From: Thermoleophilia bacterium
GTDB taxonomy: Bacteria; Actinomycetota; Thermoleophilia; BMS3ABIN01
Length of the DNA stretch: 43,652 bases
Assembly (NCBI GenBank): GCA_014874265.1
Contig: JACWAM010000120.1
Span: 1-43,652 of the forward strand
Reading direction: 5' to 3'
Part shown: positions 1 through 8,287 of the stretch, in pieces
Layout: each line of letters starts with the position of its first letter
Numbering within the stretch: the first letter of the stretch is position 1
Program-made: the position numbers and the translations under genes
The notes under the pieces: generated by a model
The model's input: the letters and a program-made list of their open reading frames with translations, nothing else
Databases searched by the model: none
Told to the model about the DNA's origin: nothing

Positions 1-57
1 ATCTTCCTCCGTTTTGTACATCTCCATAAATTCCATGAGTGTCTTGGGGCCGATCAT
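1..57 (-). CDS. N-terminus of a truncated minus-strand CDS (MIGPKTLMEFMEMYKTEED...), function unknown
   Basis: Reverse complement gives aggaggtatctcATG followed by 19 open codons running off the window; not in the ORF track because it is truncated. Confidence 0.6.
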   Translation of the reverse strand, partial: MIGPKTLMEFMEMYKTEED

Positions 58-175
58 GAGATACCTCCTGTTTTTGTTTACTAACAGAAGATATCAGCCG
101 GTTCGGACGGAACCTGAACGAGTTGTATGATCAGTTAGAAAATTGTTTAGAGATTACTCTGTTTTTGGAATTTTT

Positions 176-181
176 TATAAT
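176..181 (+). promoter_or_regulatory. Putative -10 box (TATAAT) upstream of the Mth938-like gene
   Basis: ttttttTATAATcggg in the AT-rich divergent intergenic region; the -35 is weak. Confidence 0.4.
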
Positions 182-233
182 CGGGTCTATTTCGTGAGAT
201 TTACTTTGAACCTGGAACTTGTGGGTTAGCAAT

Positions 234-575
234 ATGCGTATCGACAGCTATACGTTTGGTCAGATCGTCATCGACGGACAGAAGTTCACCAAAGACGTCA
301 TCATCTTCCCGGACCGTGTTTTCAGTCCCTGGTGGCGGCGGGAGGGGCATGGCCTGCATCCGGCGGACCTGGAAGATGTCTTTAAAGCGGCTCCCGGCAG
401 GGTCATCATCGGCACGGGCGCATCCGGCATGATGAAAGTGCCGAGCTCCACTATCATTTTTCTGGAGGAAAAGGGAATTGATGTCTGGACCGGCCTCACG
501 GATGCGGCGGTTGCGGCTTTCAATGAGGAGACTTCCGGAAAATCCGTGATTGCCGCGCTCCACCTTACCTGTTAA
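234..575 (+). CDS. Mth938-like / DUF498 domain protein
   Basis: ORF 219-575; ATG at 234 (MRIDSYTFGQIVIDG...IIGTGASGMMKV...LEEKGIDVWTGLTDAAVAAFNE) resembles the Mth938-like family. Confidence 0.8.
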   Translation: MRIDSYTFGQIVIDGQKFTKDVIIFPDRVFSPWWRREGHGLHPADLEDVFKAAPGRVIIGTGASGMMKVPSSTIIFLEEKGIDVWTGLTDAAVAAFNEETSGKSVIAALHLTC

Positions 576-613
576 GCCCAAGCCGTGAACTTCCCAAGGG
601 AAAAACTCTAAGC

Positions 614-1099
614 ATGCCGGAGCCGTTCATCGATTCTCCCGCTGCAGACCTGAGCGTTCGGCGCCTCACCAGGCTGGACCGGCAGCTGCTTCTCGACCTG
701 GAACTTTACGGGCGCCGGTCACTGGGTGAGGCGGCGCTGGACCGGTGGCTGCTGCCGGTGGCGGCCGCTTTTGGTTTTCTGTTCGTGGGCTGCGTGAACC
801 GGGTGTTTGTCGGGTCGGCGCAAATATTTGGCTGCGCGGAAGCCGGCGATCTTTATATGGACGGGTTCTTCATCAGGGAGGAGCAGCGCCGCCGCGGTTA
901 CGGCGGGGCCTTGCTGGGCGCCGTTAAACGGTTGCTGCCACCGCGGGAGCGCCTGCTGGCAACGGCGGATCCCATGAACGCGGCGGCCGTAGCACTGTAC
1001 CAGTCCGCTGATTTCCATGAAGTTGACATCCTTCCTGATTTTTACGGTAGCGGGCGGGACCGGCTCCTACTTGCCATCCGGCTGGACGGGACTGGATGA
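614..1099 (+). CDS. GNAT family N-acetyltransferase
   Basis: Contains DLYMDGFFIREEQRRRGYGGALLGAVKR, a GNAT acetyl-CoA binding motif; ATGA overlap with era. Confidence 0.8.
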   Translation: MPEPFIDSPAADLSVRRLTRLDRQLLLDLELYGRRSLGEAALDRWLLPVAAAFGFLFVGCVNRVFVGSAQIFGCAEAGDLYMDGFFIREEQRRRGYGGALLGAVKRLLPPRERLLATADPMNAAAVALYQSADFHEVDILPDFYGSGRDRLLLAIRLDGTG

Positions 1100-2007
1100 C
1101 GGCCGGAGAGGAAGGGGCTTCGGGGTTTTTCCGGTCCGGATTTGTGGCAGTGGTTGGCCGGCCAAATGTGGGGAAATCGACCCTGGTGAACGCGCTTGTC
1201 GGCCGGAAGGTGGCGATCGTATCACCGACGCCGCAGACAACGCGCAACCGGATCGCCGGCATTGTCAATCTACCCGGCTGCCAACTGGTTCTGATCGATC
1301 TGCCCGGTTTTCAGAAGCCCCGAGATCTGATGACGGAGCGGATGCAGTCAGCGGTGAATAACACTTTGCGAGAGGTTGACCTAGTGCTGCTGGTCTTAAG
1401 CGCCGCCGAAGCTATCGGCGCCGGGGACAGGTTCATCGCCATCCAGGCGCAGGCAGTCAAGACTCCCGTGATCGCCGCGCTTAACAAGATTGATCTGGTG
1501 ACGAAAAGAAGTCTGCTGCCCCTGATGCGGTCTGCAGCGTCGCTGGGGGAGCTCGCCGAGATAATTCCCGTTTCGGCGGCCCGGGGGGAAGGACTGGAAG
1601 ACCTGCTTGGTGAGATGGCTGTCCGCATGCCGGAGGGCCCGGAGTATTTTCCTCCTGATGTGGTAACTGATCAACCGGAAAAGATGCTGGCCGGTGAGCT
1701 CGTTCGCGAGCAGGCGGTTCGCCTTACCCGGGAAGAGGTGCCACATTCGCTGGCGGTGCGGGTCCTGACCCTGAAACCGCGAAAAAATGGAGATCTGATC
1801 GATATGACCGCGGAGGTCATCGTCGAGCGGGAATCGCAGAAGGGCATAGTAATCGGTCGCGGCGGGAAGAAGATCAAAAAGATCGGCGCCCGGGCCCGGG
1901 TGGAGATTGAGGCGCTCTTGGGAAGCCCGGTCTTCCTCGACCTGCGCGTGCGGGTAATGAAAAAATGGCGCGACGATGAACGGGCGCTTGGAGATCTGGG
2001 TCTGTAA
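1096..2007 (+). CDS. era: GTPase Era
   Basis: GRPNVGKST, switch and DLPGFQKP motifs, NKID, C-terminal KH domain (VIGRGGKKIKKIG). Confidence 0.97.
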   Translation: MTAGEEGASGFFRSGFVAVVGRPNVGKSTLVNALVGRKVAIVSPTPQTTRNRIAGIVNLPGCQLVLIDLPGFQKPRDLMTERMQSAVNNTLREVDLVLLVLSAAEAIGAGDRFIAIQAQAVKTPVIAALNKIDLVTKRSLLPLMRSAASLGELAEIIPVSAARGEGLEDLLGEMAVRMPEGPEYFPPDVVTDQPEKMLAGELVREQAVRLTREEVPHSLAVRVLTLKPRKNGDLIDMTAEVIVERESQKGIVIGRGGKKIKKIGARARVEIEALLGSPVFLDLRVRVMKKWRDDERALGDLGL

Positions 2008-2040
2008 ACATTTTAAATTGGCGCCTTGCAGCCGCTCTTT

Positions 2041-2050
2041 TTGATATAAT
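2041..2050 (+). promoter_or_regulatory. Extended -10 promoter for deoC (TGATATAAT)
   Basis: ttgatataat ~146 nt upstream of the deoC ATG; good extended -10, poor -35. Confidence 0.5.
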
Positions 2051-2072
2051 TGCGCCTCTGCAAGGAAGTTGA

Positions 2073-2102
2073 TTGGCTCAGGCAATTGTCATCCTGAGCC
2101 AA
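2073..2102 (+). repeat. Perfect 10-bp inverted repeat in the deoC leader
   Basis: TTGGCTCAGG-caattgtcat-CCTGAGCCAA. Confidence 0.8.
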
Positions 2103-2195
2103 AAGGCGAAGGATATCTGGCGAATGTTATTCACTTGAGGCACGGCCGTTTGTGCCTGCCTGCGGCTACTATGGCAACAACGGGAGAATCTGTCT

Positions 2196-2897
2196 ATGGC
2201 CTTGAGAGTAGAAGAGTTGGCGAAGACCATCGATCACACGCTGTTAAAAGCGGATGCGACCCGCAGTGACATTGAGCGGCTGTGCGAGGAGGCGCGCCAG
2301 TATCATTTTGCCTGTGTGGTTGTGTTCCCCTGCTATGTGCCGCTGGCGTCAACGCTGCTTAAGAGCCACGACGTCAAGGTCTGCACGGTGGTGTCGTTTC
2401 CATTCGGCGGCGATACGACCATCACCAAGGTGCGAGCCGCCGAAAACGCTGTTGGCAGCGGCGCTGATGAAGTCGAGTTCGTGATCAACATCGGCGCCAT
2501 GCTTTCCGGCAATTTCCGCCTGGTCCGGGACGAGATCGCCTCGGTTGTCCGGGTGGTGCGGATGAAAAGCGTCAACGTGGGGAAGGGGCTGGTGCTGGTC
2601 AAGGTAATCCTGGAGACGGCCTACCTGAACAAGAAGCTGAAAAAGCTGGCCTGCCGCATGATTGAGGAAGGCGGCGCCGATTTTGTCAAGACATCAACCG
2701 GATACGGGCCCGAAGGCGCCACCGTCGCCGACATCGAGCTGCTCAGGGACGAACTGTCGGAGAATATTGGCGTCAAGGCTTCTGGCGGCATTCTCACCGC
2801 CGATGATGCCGAGACGATGATCAATGCCGGGTCCGCCCGCCTGGGCACCAGCCATGCGGTTGACATCATGAACGAGTTTTTGGAAACCAAGGAATAA
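2196..2897 (+). CDS. deoC: Deoxyribose-phosphate aldolase
   Basis: IDHTLLKADAT, VGFPFG-like VSFPFGGDTT, FVKTSTGYGPEGAT, VKASGGI motifs. Confidence 0.97.
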   Translation: MALRVEELAKTIDHTLLKADATRSDIERLCEEARQYHFACVVVFPCYVPLASTLLKSHDVKVCTVVSFPFGGDTTITKVRAAENAVGSGADEVEFVINIGAMLSGNFRLVRDEIASVVRVVRMKSVNVGKGLVLVKVILETAYLNKKLKKLACRMIEEGGADFVKTSTGYGPEGATVADIELLRDELSENIGVKASGGILTADDAETMINAGSARLGTSHAVDIMNEFLETKE

Positions 2898-3044
2898 CCA
2901 ACCAATACGCAATCCGGCTTTTTTTTCCTTATTTCTAGCCGGAACAACTCTTTTCAACTACTTTCTCCGCCCGGATTATTTTTTCGCAAACGGGGAAAAA
3001 TCATGCCATGGCTTTGAAACACTGGAATTGCAGGGGGAGAGGTC

Positions 3045-3329
3045 ATGATTGGATTAGGAACTCTGTTTAAGAAAAATATTTCCAACTGGGAAGCTGACAA
3101 CGATCCTTTGGGTGAGAGCCTGGAAGGCATTGCCTCCGTGCGTTCAGCTGACGGCCGGCGAGAGATAAGACCGCGTCTTTACCAGGATACTTGCGGACGG
3201 TGCGGCCGCACGATCCTCACGGGTGAGCGGACGGAAGTTTTCGCGGAGAAAGAGGACGTCCACAGGCGCTTTGTAGTTTGCTCACATTGCCGGCCGCAGA
3301 CACTCAAGGATGGCTTCTTGAAGCTGTAA
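3045..3329 (+). CDS. Small uncharacterised protein with CGRC...CSHC (putative zinc-binding)
   Basis: 94-aa ORF with an aggggagagg ribosome-binding region; CxxC-(~28 aa)-CxxC pattern. Confidence 0.65.
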   Translation: MIGLGTLFKKNISNWEADNDPLGESLEGIASVRSADGRREIRPRLYQDTCGRCGRTILTGERTEVFAEKEDVHRRFVVCSHCRPQTLKDGFLKL

Positions 3330-3476
3330 GGCTGGAAGGATTTGCGCGGGTTACTCAATCGGTTAAATTTCCTGCCGTGCTCAGCAGGATCATTCTGAGC
3401 GGCGCCGGCATGGATGCTTCATTCCAGGCATCGCAGCCAATCTAAACCCTCGCTGACATGATCAGGATTGCCTGAG

Positions 3477-3505
3477 TTGTACGGTCAGTATTCTTTTTGT
3501 AGAAT
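3477..3505 (+). promoter_or_regulatory. Sigma70-type promoter for a leaderless hisIE transcript
   Basis: TTGTAC (3477-3482), 17-nt spacer, TAGAAT (3500-3505); the GTG start lies 6 nt after the -10. Confidence 0.65.
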
Positions 3506-3511
3506 CCTGCT

Positions 3512-4141
3512 GTGCCCGACCTCATCCCCATAGAAGATCTCACTTTCGACGAGCGGGACTTGATCCCGGCGATAGTGCAGGACTGGTTCACGGGCGAAGT
3601 GCTGATGCAGGCTTACATGAACCGGGATTCGCTTAAGCTTACCATCGACACCGGCAGAACCTGGTTCTGGAGCCGCTCGCGCCGGAAGCTGTGGAATAAA
3701 GGCGAGACCAGCGGCCACTTCCAGTTTGTCAAGTCGATCCGTTATGACTGCGATCTTGATACCCTGCTGATTCTGGCTGAGCAGCGCGGCGTCGCCTGCC
3801 ACACCGGCGAGCATACCTGCTTTCACCGGTCTCTGGACGGGTCGCCGCTTAAGCCGGCGGTATACGAAACGCTGTCCCGCCTCTACGATTTGATTGAGGA
3901 GCGGAAACGTTTGATGCCGCCCGGCTCATACGCCACCAGCTTGTTTGAAAAGGGAACGGATGCGATTTTAAGCAAGGTTGACGAAGAGGCCTCTGAGCTG
4001 ATCGCCGCCGCAGCCGGCGGCGACAGGGAGGAGATTGTTTACGAGGCAGCCGATTTGTTCTATCATCTGGAAGTCCTGATGGTGGACCGCGGCGTTACCT
4101 TCACAGAAGTGCTCGAGGAGCTGCTGAGCCGATGGAAGTGA
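3512..4141 (+). CDS. hisIE: Bifunctional phosphoribosyl-AMP cyclohydrolase / phosphoribosyl-ATP pyrophosphatase
   Basis: His[40 protein letters not shown]; His[11 protein letters not shown]...[12 protein letters not shown]. Confidence 0.96.
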   Translation: MPDLIPIEDLTFDERDLIPAIVQDWFTGEVLMQAYMNRDSLKLTIDTGRTWFWSRSRRKLWNKGETSGHFQFVKSIRYDCDLDTLLILAEQRGVACHTGEHTCFHRSLDGSPLKPAVYETLSRLYDLIEERKRLMPPGSYATSLFEKGTDAILSKVDEEASELIAAAAGGDREEIVYEAADLFYHLEVLMVDRGVTFTEVLEELLSRWK

Positions 4142-5649
4142 CCGGGGCCGCCGCCGGACCTGGTCTCGAAATTCATCCTAGTCTGGATGAGGTTCGCTCC
4201 CTCTCCCGCCGGTATAATCATATTCCGGTTTACTACAGTTTCATCTCTGACCTGGAGACGCCGGTTTCAGCATTTCTGAAACTGGGCGCGCGGGAAAATT
4301 CCTTTCTGCTGGAGAGCGCCGAGCAGGGAGAGCGGATCGGCCGCTACTCGTTCCTCGGCTGCGACCCCCGGGCGGTAATTACTTTTCGGGACGACCTGCT
4401 CAAGGTTGTCGCCGGCGCCGGGATGACGGAATCGGCCTGCGACGATCCGTTTGCGTATATCGAAGAGTACCTGGCGCGCTTTCGGGCGCCTGAGCTCGAG
4501 GAGTTGCCGCCGTTTGTCGGCGGCGCCGTCGGCCTGTTCGGGTATGATCTGGTGCGCTGGGTAGAAGAGCTGCCGCCAGCGTCGCGCGATGAGCTGGGAC
4601 TGCCGGACATGGCGTTTCTTGTCACTGACTCGCTCGTGATTTTCGATCACTTGCGGCATACGGTGATCGTGCTGGCAAACGTTCTTGTCGAGGAAGGCGT
4701 TGACATTGAGACTGCTTATGATAACGCCTGCGGCCGCGTCCGGGAGCTGAGGCGGCTGCTGTCGCTGCCGCTGCCGGCGCCGGCCAGTCACCAGCGCCCG
4801 CCTTTGCCCGAGCCGGTTTCCAATTTTCGCCGGGATGATTTTGAAGCAGCGGTGGAGCGGATCAAGGAATACATTCGCGCCGGCGACGCTTTTCAGGTAG
4901 TGCCGTCCCAGCGGTTCCGGGTGCAAACCGGCGTTTCTCCTTTTGGCATCTACCGAGGTCTGAGAGCAATCAATCCATCGCCTTACATGTATTACATCAA
5001 TTTCGGCGAGTTCGCCTTGGTCGGCTCCTCGCCTGAGCCACTGATCAAGGTAACCCGGGGATGGGTGGAGACGCGGCCAATTGCGGGGACCAGGCCTCGC
5101 GGCGCCACTCCTGATGAGGACAAGCGGCTGGCGGCCGGCCTGCTTGCGGATGAAAAGGAGAGGGCGGAGCACATCATGCTCGTCGATCTGGGGCGCAACG
5201 ACCTCGGCCGTGTTTGCGTTCCCGGAACGGTTGATGTCGTTGACCTGATGCGGATCGAGTATTACTCACATGTGATGCACATTGTCTCCGTGGTCGTCGG
5301 CCGGCTCCGGGAAGGGCTGAAGGCCACGGACGCGCTGAAGGCCGCCTTCCCCGCTGGTACTGTCTCGGGGGCCCCGAAGATCCGGGCGATGGAGATTATC
5401 GATGAACTGGAGCCGGTCAAGCGCGGCTCCTACGCCGGCGCCATTGGCTACCTCAGCTTCAACGGCGATCTGGATACATGCATCTGCATCCGCACCATCG
5501 TGGTCAAGGCGGGCGCGGCTTACGTGCAGGCTGGCGGCGGCGTGGTGGCTGATTCAGTGCCCGCACGCGAATACGAGGAGTCGCTGAACAAGGCAGGCGC
5601 CCTGTTTGCCGCCATCAAGCTGGCGCAGGCGCAGCAGGAGTGGGAATGA
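4132..5649 (+). CDS. trpE: Anthranilate synthase component I
   Basis: LLES feedback motif, [40 protein letters not shown]. Confidence 0.96.
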   Translation: MEVTGAAAGPGLEIHPSLDEVRSLSRRYNHIPVYYSFISDLETPVSAFLKLGARENSFLLESAEQGERIGRYSFLGCDPRAVITFRDDLLKVVAGAGMTESACDDPFAYIEEYLARFRAPELEELPPFVGGAVGLFGYDLVRWVEELPPASRDELGLPDMAFLVTDSLVIFDHLRHTVIVLANVLVEEGVDIETAYDNACGRVRELRRLLSLPLPAPASHQRPPLPEPVSNFRRDDFEAAVERIKEYIRAGDAFQVVPSQRFRVQTGVSPFGIYRGLRAINPSPYMYYINFGEFALVGSSPEPLIKVTRGWVETRPIAGTRPRGATPDEDKRLAAGLLADEKERAEHIMLVDLGRNDLGRVCVPGTVDVVDLMRIEYYSHVMHIVSVVVGRLREGLKATDALKAAFPAGTVSGAPKIRAMEIIDELEPVKRGSYAGAIGYLSFNGDLDTCICIRTIVVKAGAAYVQAGGGVVADSVPAREYEESLNKAGALFAAIKLAQAQQEWE

Positions 5650-6245
5650 AAGACGGCCAGAAATATACGACGGCAAAAGTCTTAATCATTGACAATTACG
5701 ATTCTTTTACGTATAACCTCGTCCAGTTCCTGGGTGAGATCGGCGCCGAAATTGAAGTGCGCCGCAACGACAGGATCACAACCGGCGAGATCGAGCAGCG
5801 CGCCCCCAGCCATATCGTCATCTCGCCCGGTCCGTGCACGCCGGACGAGGCGGGCGTCTCGATGGAGGTGGTCAAGACCTTTGGCGGCCGGGTGCCCCTC
5901 CTGGGAGTATGCCTGGGCCATCAGGCAATCGGCCAGGTATTTGGCGGCGCCGTAATCAGGGGCGGCTTTCCGGTGCATGGCAAGGCATCGGAGATTTACC
6001 ATGATGGAAATACCATCTTTGCGGGAATCGAAAATCCGTTTACGGCGACGCGTTATCACTCGCTGGTGGTCGCCTCGCCTCTGCCGGAGGAGCTCGAAAT
6101 GAGCGCCTGGACCGAAGAGGGTGTCGTCATGGGTTTCAGGCACAGATCGCTCCCGGCCCTTGAGGGAGTGCAGTTTCATCCCGAAAGTATACTTACAGGC
6201 CCTGGTAAACAAATCCTAGGAAATTTTCTCAGGATGACCCTATAA
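5646..6245 (+). CDS. trpG: Anthranilate synthase component II (glutamine amidotransferase)
   Basis: DNYDSFTYNLVQ, ISPGPCTP, GVCLGHQAIG, GVQFHPESILT; ATGA overlap with trpE. Confidence 0.95.
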   Translation: MKDGQKYTTAKVLIIDNYDSFTYNLVQFLGEIGAEIEVRRNDRITTGEIEQRAPSHIVISPGPCTPDEAGVSMEVVKTFGGRVPLLGVCLGHQAIGQVFGGAVIRGGFPVHGKASEIYHDGNTIFAGIENPFTATRYHSLVVASPLPEELEMSAWTEEGVVMGFRHRSLPALEGVQFHPESILTGPGKQILGNFLRMTL

Positions 6246-6254
6246 ACCGTTCGC

Positions 6255-7283
6255 ATGCCCAATGACGTGCTGACATACGCTATCGACCGGCTTGCCGATG
6301 ACATCGACCTCAGCGAGTCGGAAGCAGAATCGGTCCTGGAACAGATCATGTCCGGAAACTCCAGCGAGGTGCAGACGGCCGGCTTCCTGATTGCGCTGCG
6401 CACCAAAGGGGAGACGGTAGAGGAGATCGTCGGGCTCGCCCGGACCATGCGGCGTTTCTCGCTCCGGGTAAGCGTGGCGGGATCGGAGGTGGTTGACACC
6501 TGCGGCACCGGCGGCGACAGGTCTCACAGCTTTAACATCTCCACCACCGCTGCTTTTGTGGTTGCCGGCGCCGAGGCCCGGGTGGCCAAGCATGGCAACC
6601 GCAGCGCCACCAGCCAGTGCGGCAGCGCCGACGTCCTGGAGGCTCTGGGAGCAAATCTGGAGCTTTCGCCAGAAGCCGCCGGCCGCTGTATCGAGCAGAC
6701 TGGAATTGGCTTCATGTTCGCACCGCTGCACCATCAGGCAATGAAGCATGTAATCCCGGTGCGGAAAGAACTGGCAGTTAGGACAATATTTAATTTTCTA
6801 GGTCCATTAACTAATCCCGCCGGAGCGGCCTTCCAGCTGATCGGCGTCTCCGATCCCAATTATTTGCGGCCGATAGCCAGCGCCCTGCAGCGGCTGGGGT
6901 GCCGCCACGGGCTGGTCGTCCACGGAAGCGACGGTCTGGATGAAATTACCGTGACCGGCCTGACGGAGGTCGTCGAGGTCACACCGGATGAGATCCGCGG
7001 TTACACGATAACGCCGGAGGATTTCGGGATTAACGGCGCTCCGGAGACGGGAATGCTTAAAGGTGGCACCGCCAAGGAAAACGCCGCCATCATCAGGAGC
7101 ATTCTCGCCGGAGAAACCGGCGTGCGGCGCAACATCGTCCTCATGAACGCCGGCGCCGCCCTGTATGCGGCGGGCGCAAGCAAGGATATCGGTGAGGGAA
7201 TCAGGCTGGCGGCGGCAAGCATTGACAGCGGCGCCGCCGGCAAGAAACTGGAAGCATTTATTGAGGCGACCCGTACAGCCTGA
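6255..7283 (+). CDS. trpD: Anthranilate phosphoribosyltransferase
   Basis: DTCGTGGDRSHSFNIST, KHGNRSATSQCGSADVLEALG, FNFLGPLTNP. Confidence 0.97.
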   Translation: MPNDVLTYAIDRLADDIDLSESEAESVLEQIMSGNSSEVQTAGFLIALRTKGETVEEIVGLARTMRRFSLRVSVAGSEVVDTCGTGGDRSHSFNISTTAAFVVAGAEARVAKHGNRSATSQCGSADVLEALGANLELSPEAAGRCIEQTGIGFMFAPLHHQAMKHVIPVRKELAVRTIFNFLGPLTNPAGAAFQLIGVSDPNYLRPIASALQRLGCRHGLVVHGSDGLDEITVTGLTEVVEVTPDEIRGYTITPEDFGINGAPETGMLKGGTAKENAAIIRSILAGETGVRRNIVLMNAGAALYAAGASKDIGEGIRLAAASIDSGAAGKKLEAFIEATRTA

Positions 7284-7305
7284 GGCAGAAGAAAGAGTTA
7301 TTTTC

Positions 7306-8088
7306 TTGACCGAAATTTTAAGCACGATCATTCGGACGACCCGGCAGGACCTTGCCACCCGCAGGCTGGAGTGGCCCCTGGAAGAGCTCCGGGAGTCAGT
7401 TTTAACCTCGGCGACGTCAGCCCGGTCCCTGGTTGCCGCCGTGCGCAGTCCCGGCCTGTCTGTGATCGCGGAGATCAAGCGGGCTTCGCCATCAAAAGGC
7501 GATATCCGTCCGCGCCTTGATGTGGCTCAGGTCGCGCGCGATTATGAAGAAGCCGGGGCCGGCGCCCTGTCTGTTTTGACCGAGGAACGTCATTTTAAGG
7601 GGAGTCTGGAAGACCTGCGCCAGGCTCGCGCCGCCTCGAGCCTGCCGGTGCTTCGGAAAGACTTTATCATCGATCCCTATCAGGTTTGGGAAGCCGCCGC
7701 CGCCGGGGCCGACGCCATCTTGCTGATCGTCGCGGCGCTGACGCCCCAGAGCCTGCGTCAGCTCTTCGGCGAGGCGTCGCTGGCGGGTCTGGAGTGCCTC
7801 GTTGAAGTTCATAACCGCCGGGAGCTGGATATTGCCCTAACCGTCGGTGTGCCGCTAATCGGTATCAATAACCGCAATTTAAAAACTTTTGTGGTCAATT
7901 TGGAAACGACGCTGAATCTGATAGAGTTTGTCCCCAAAGAGGTGGCGATCGTCAGCGAAAGCGGTATTAACAGCCGGGCTGATGTTGTCAAACTAAATAA
8001 TGATGGTGTGGCCGCGGTTTTAATTGGTGAAGCTTTAATGTCAAGCGATGATCCAGGAGGCAGGCTGCGCGAACTGTTGGGCCGGTAA
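7306..8088 (+). CDS. trpC: Indole-3-glycerol phosphate synthase
   Basis: VIAEIKRASPSKGDI, LRKDFIIDPYQV, IGINNRNLKTF, VSESGI; probable TTG start at 7306 rather than the ORF-track start at 7165, which overlaps trpD. Confidence 0.95.
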   Translation: MTEILSTIIRTTRQDLATRRLEWPLEELRESVLTSATSARSLVAAVRSPGLSVIAEIKRASPSKGDIRPRLDVAQVARDYEEAGAGALSVLTEERHFKGSLEDLRQARAASSLPVLRKDFIIDPYQVWEAAAAGADAILLIVAALTPQSLRQLFGEASLAGLECLVEVHNRRELDIALTVGVPLIGINNRNLKTFVVNLETTLNLIEFVPKEVAIVSESGINSRADVVKLNNDGVAAVLIGEALMSSDDPGGRLRELLGR

Positions 8089-8157
8089 TCATGTTTAATT
8101 CAGACTCAAGATTATCGTGTTGCCTGCCGTTAAGGGATACTGTTTACGGACCTTGCC

Positions 8158-8204
8158 GGAGTGGTTGCCCAGGCCGGGTTTGCCTGCCGTCAGGCAACCG
8201 CTCC
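8158..8204 (+). repeat. Imperfect inverted repeat in the trpC-pilM gap
   Basis: ggagtggttgcc (8158-8169) vs ggcaaccgctcc (8193-8204), 11/12 complementary; tgcctgccgt occurs at both 8121 and 8181. Confidence 0.6.
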
Positions 8205-8276
8205 ACGACCTATTAGAGGAGATGAGAGAAACATCGTCGAAACTAAATCCAGGCCGCATGGTCGTTTTTGCGTGCG

Positions 8277-8282
8277 TAGAAT
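8277..8282 (+). promoter_or_regulatory. Putative -10 (TAGAAT) 5 nt upstream of the pilM ATG
   Basis: cgtgcgTAGAATcataaATG; same hexamer as at hisIE; -35 not convincing. Confidence 0.4.
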
Positions 8283-8287
8283 CATAA

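Noticed and set aside
1396-2085. Long minus-strand ORF (229 aa) opposite era
   Set aside because: Antisense shadow ORF of a well-supported coding gene in GC-rich DNA; no recognisable domain.
2069-2269. 66-aa plus ORF overlapping the deoC leader
   Set aside because: Spans the hairpin/repeat and overlaps the deoC start in another frame; no RBS.
2913-2943. TCCGGCT...AGCCGGA dyad after deoC as a terminator
   Set aside because: The T-run lies in the loop and no T-tract follows the stem, so it is not a convincing intrinsic terminator.
4267-5172. 301-aa minus-strand ORF opposite trpE
   Set aside because: Arg/Gln-rich shadow ORF without a domain or start context; trpE is unambiguous on the plus strand.
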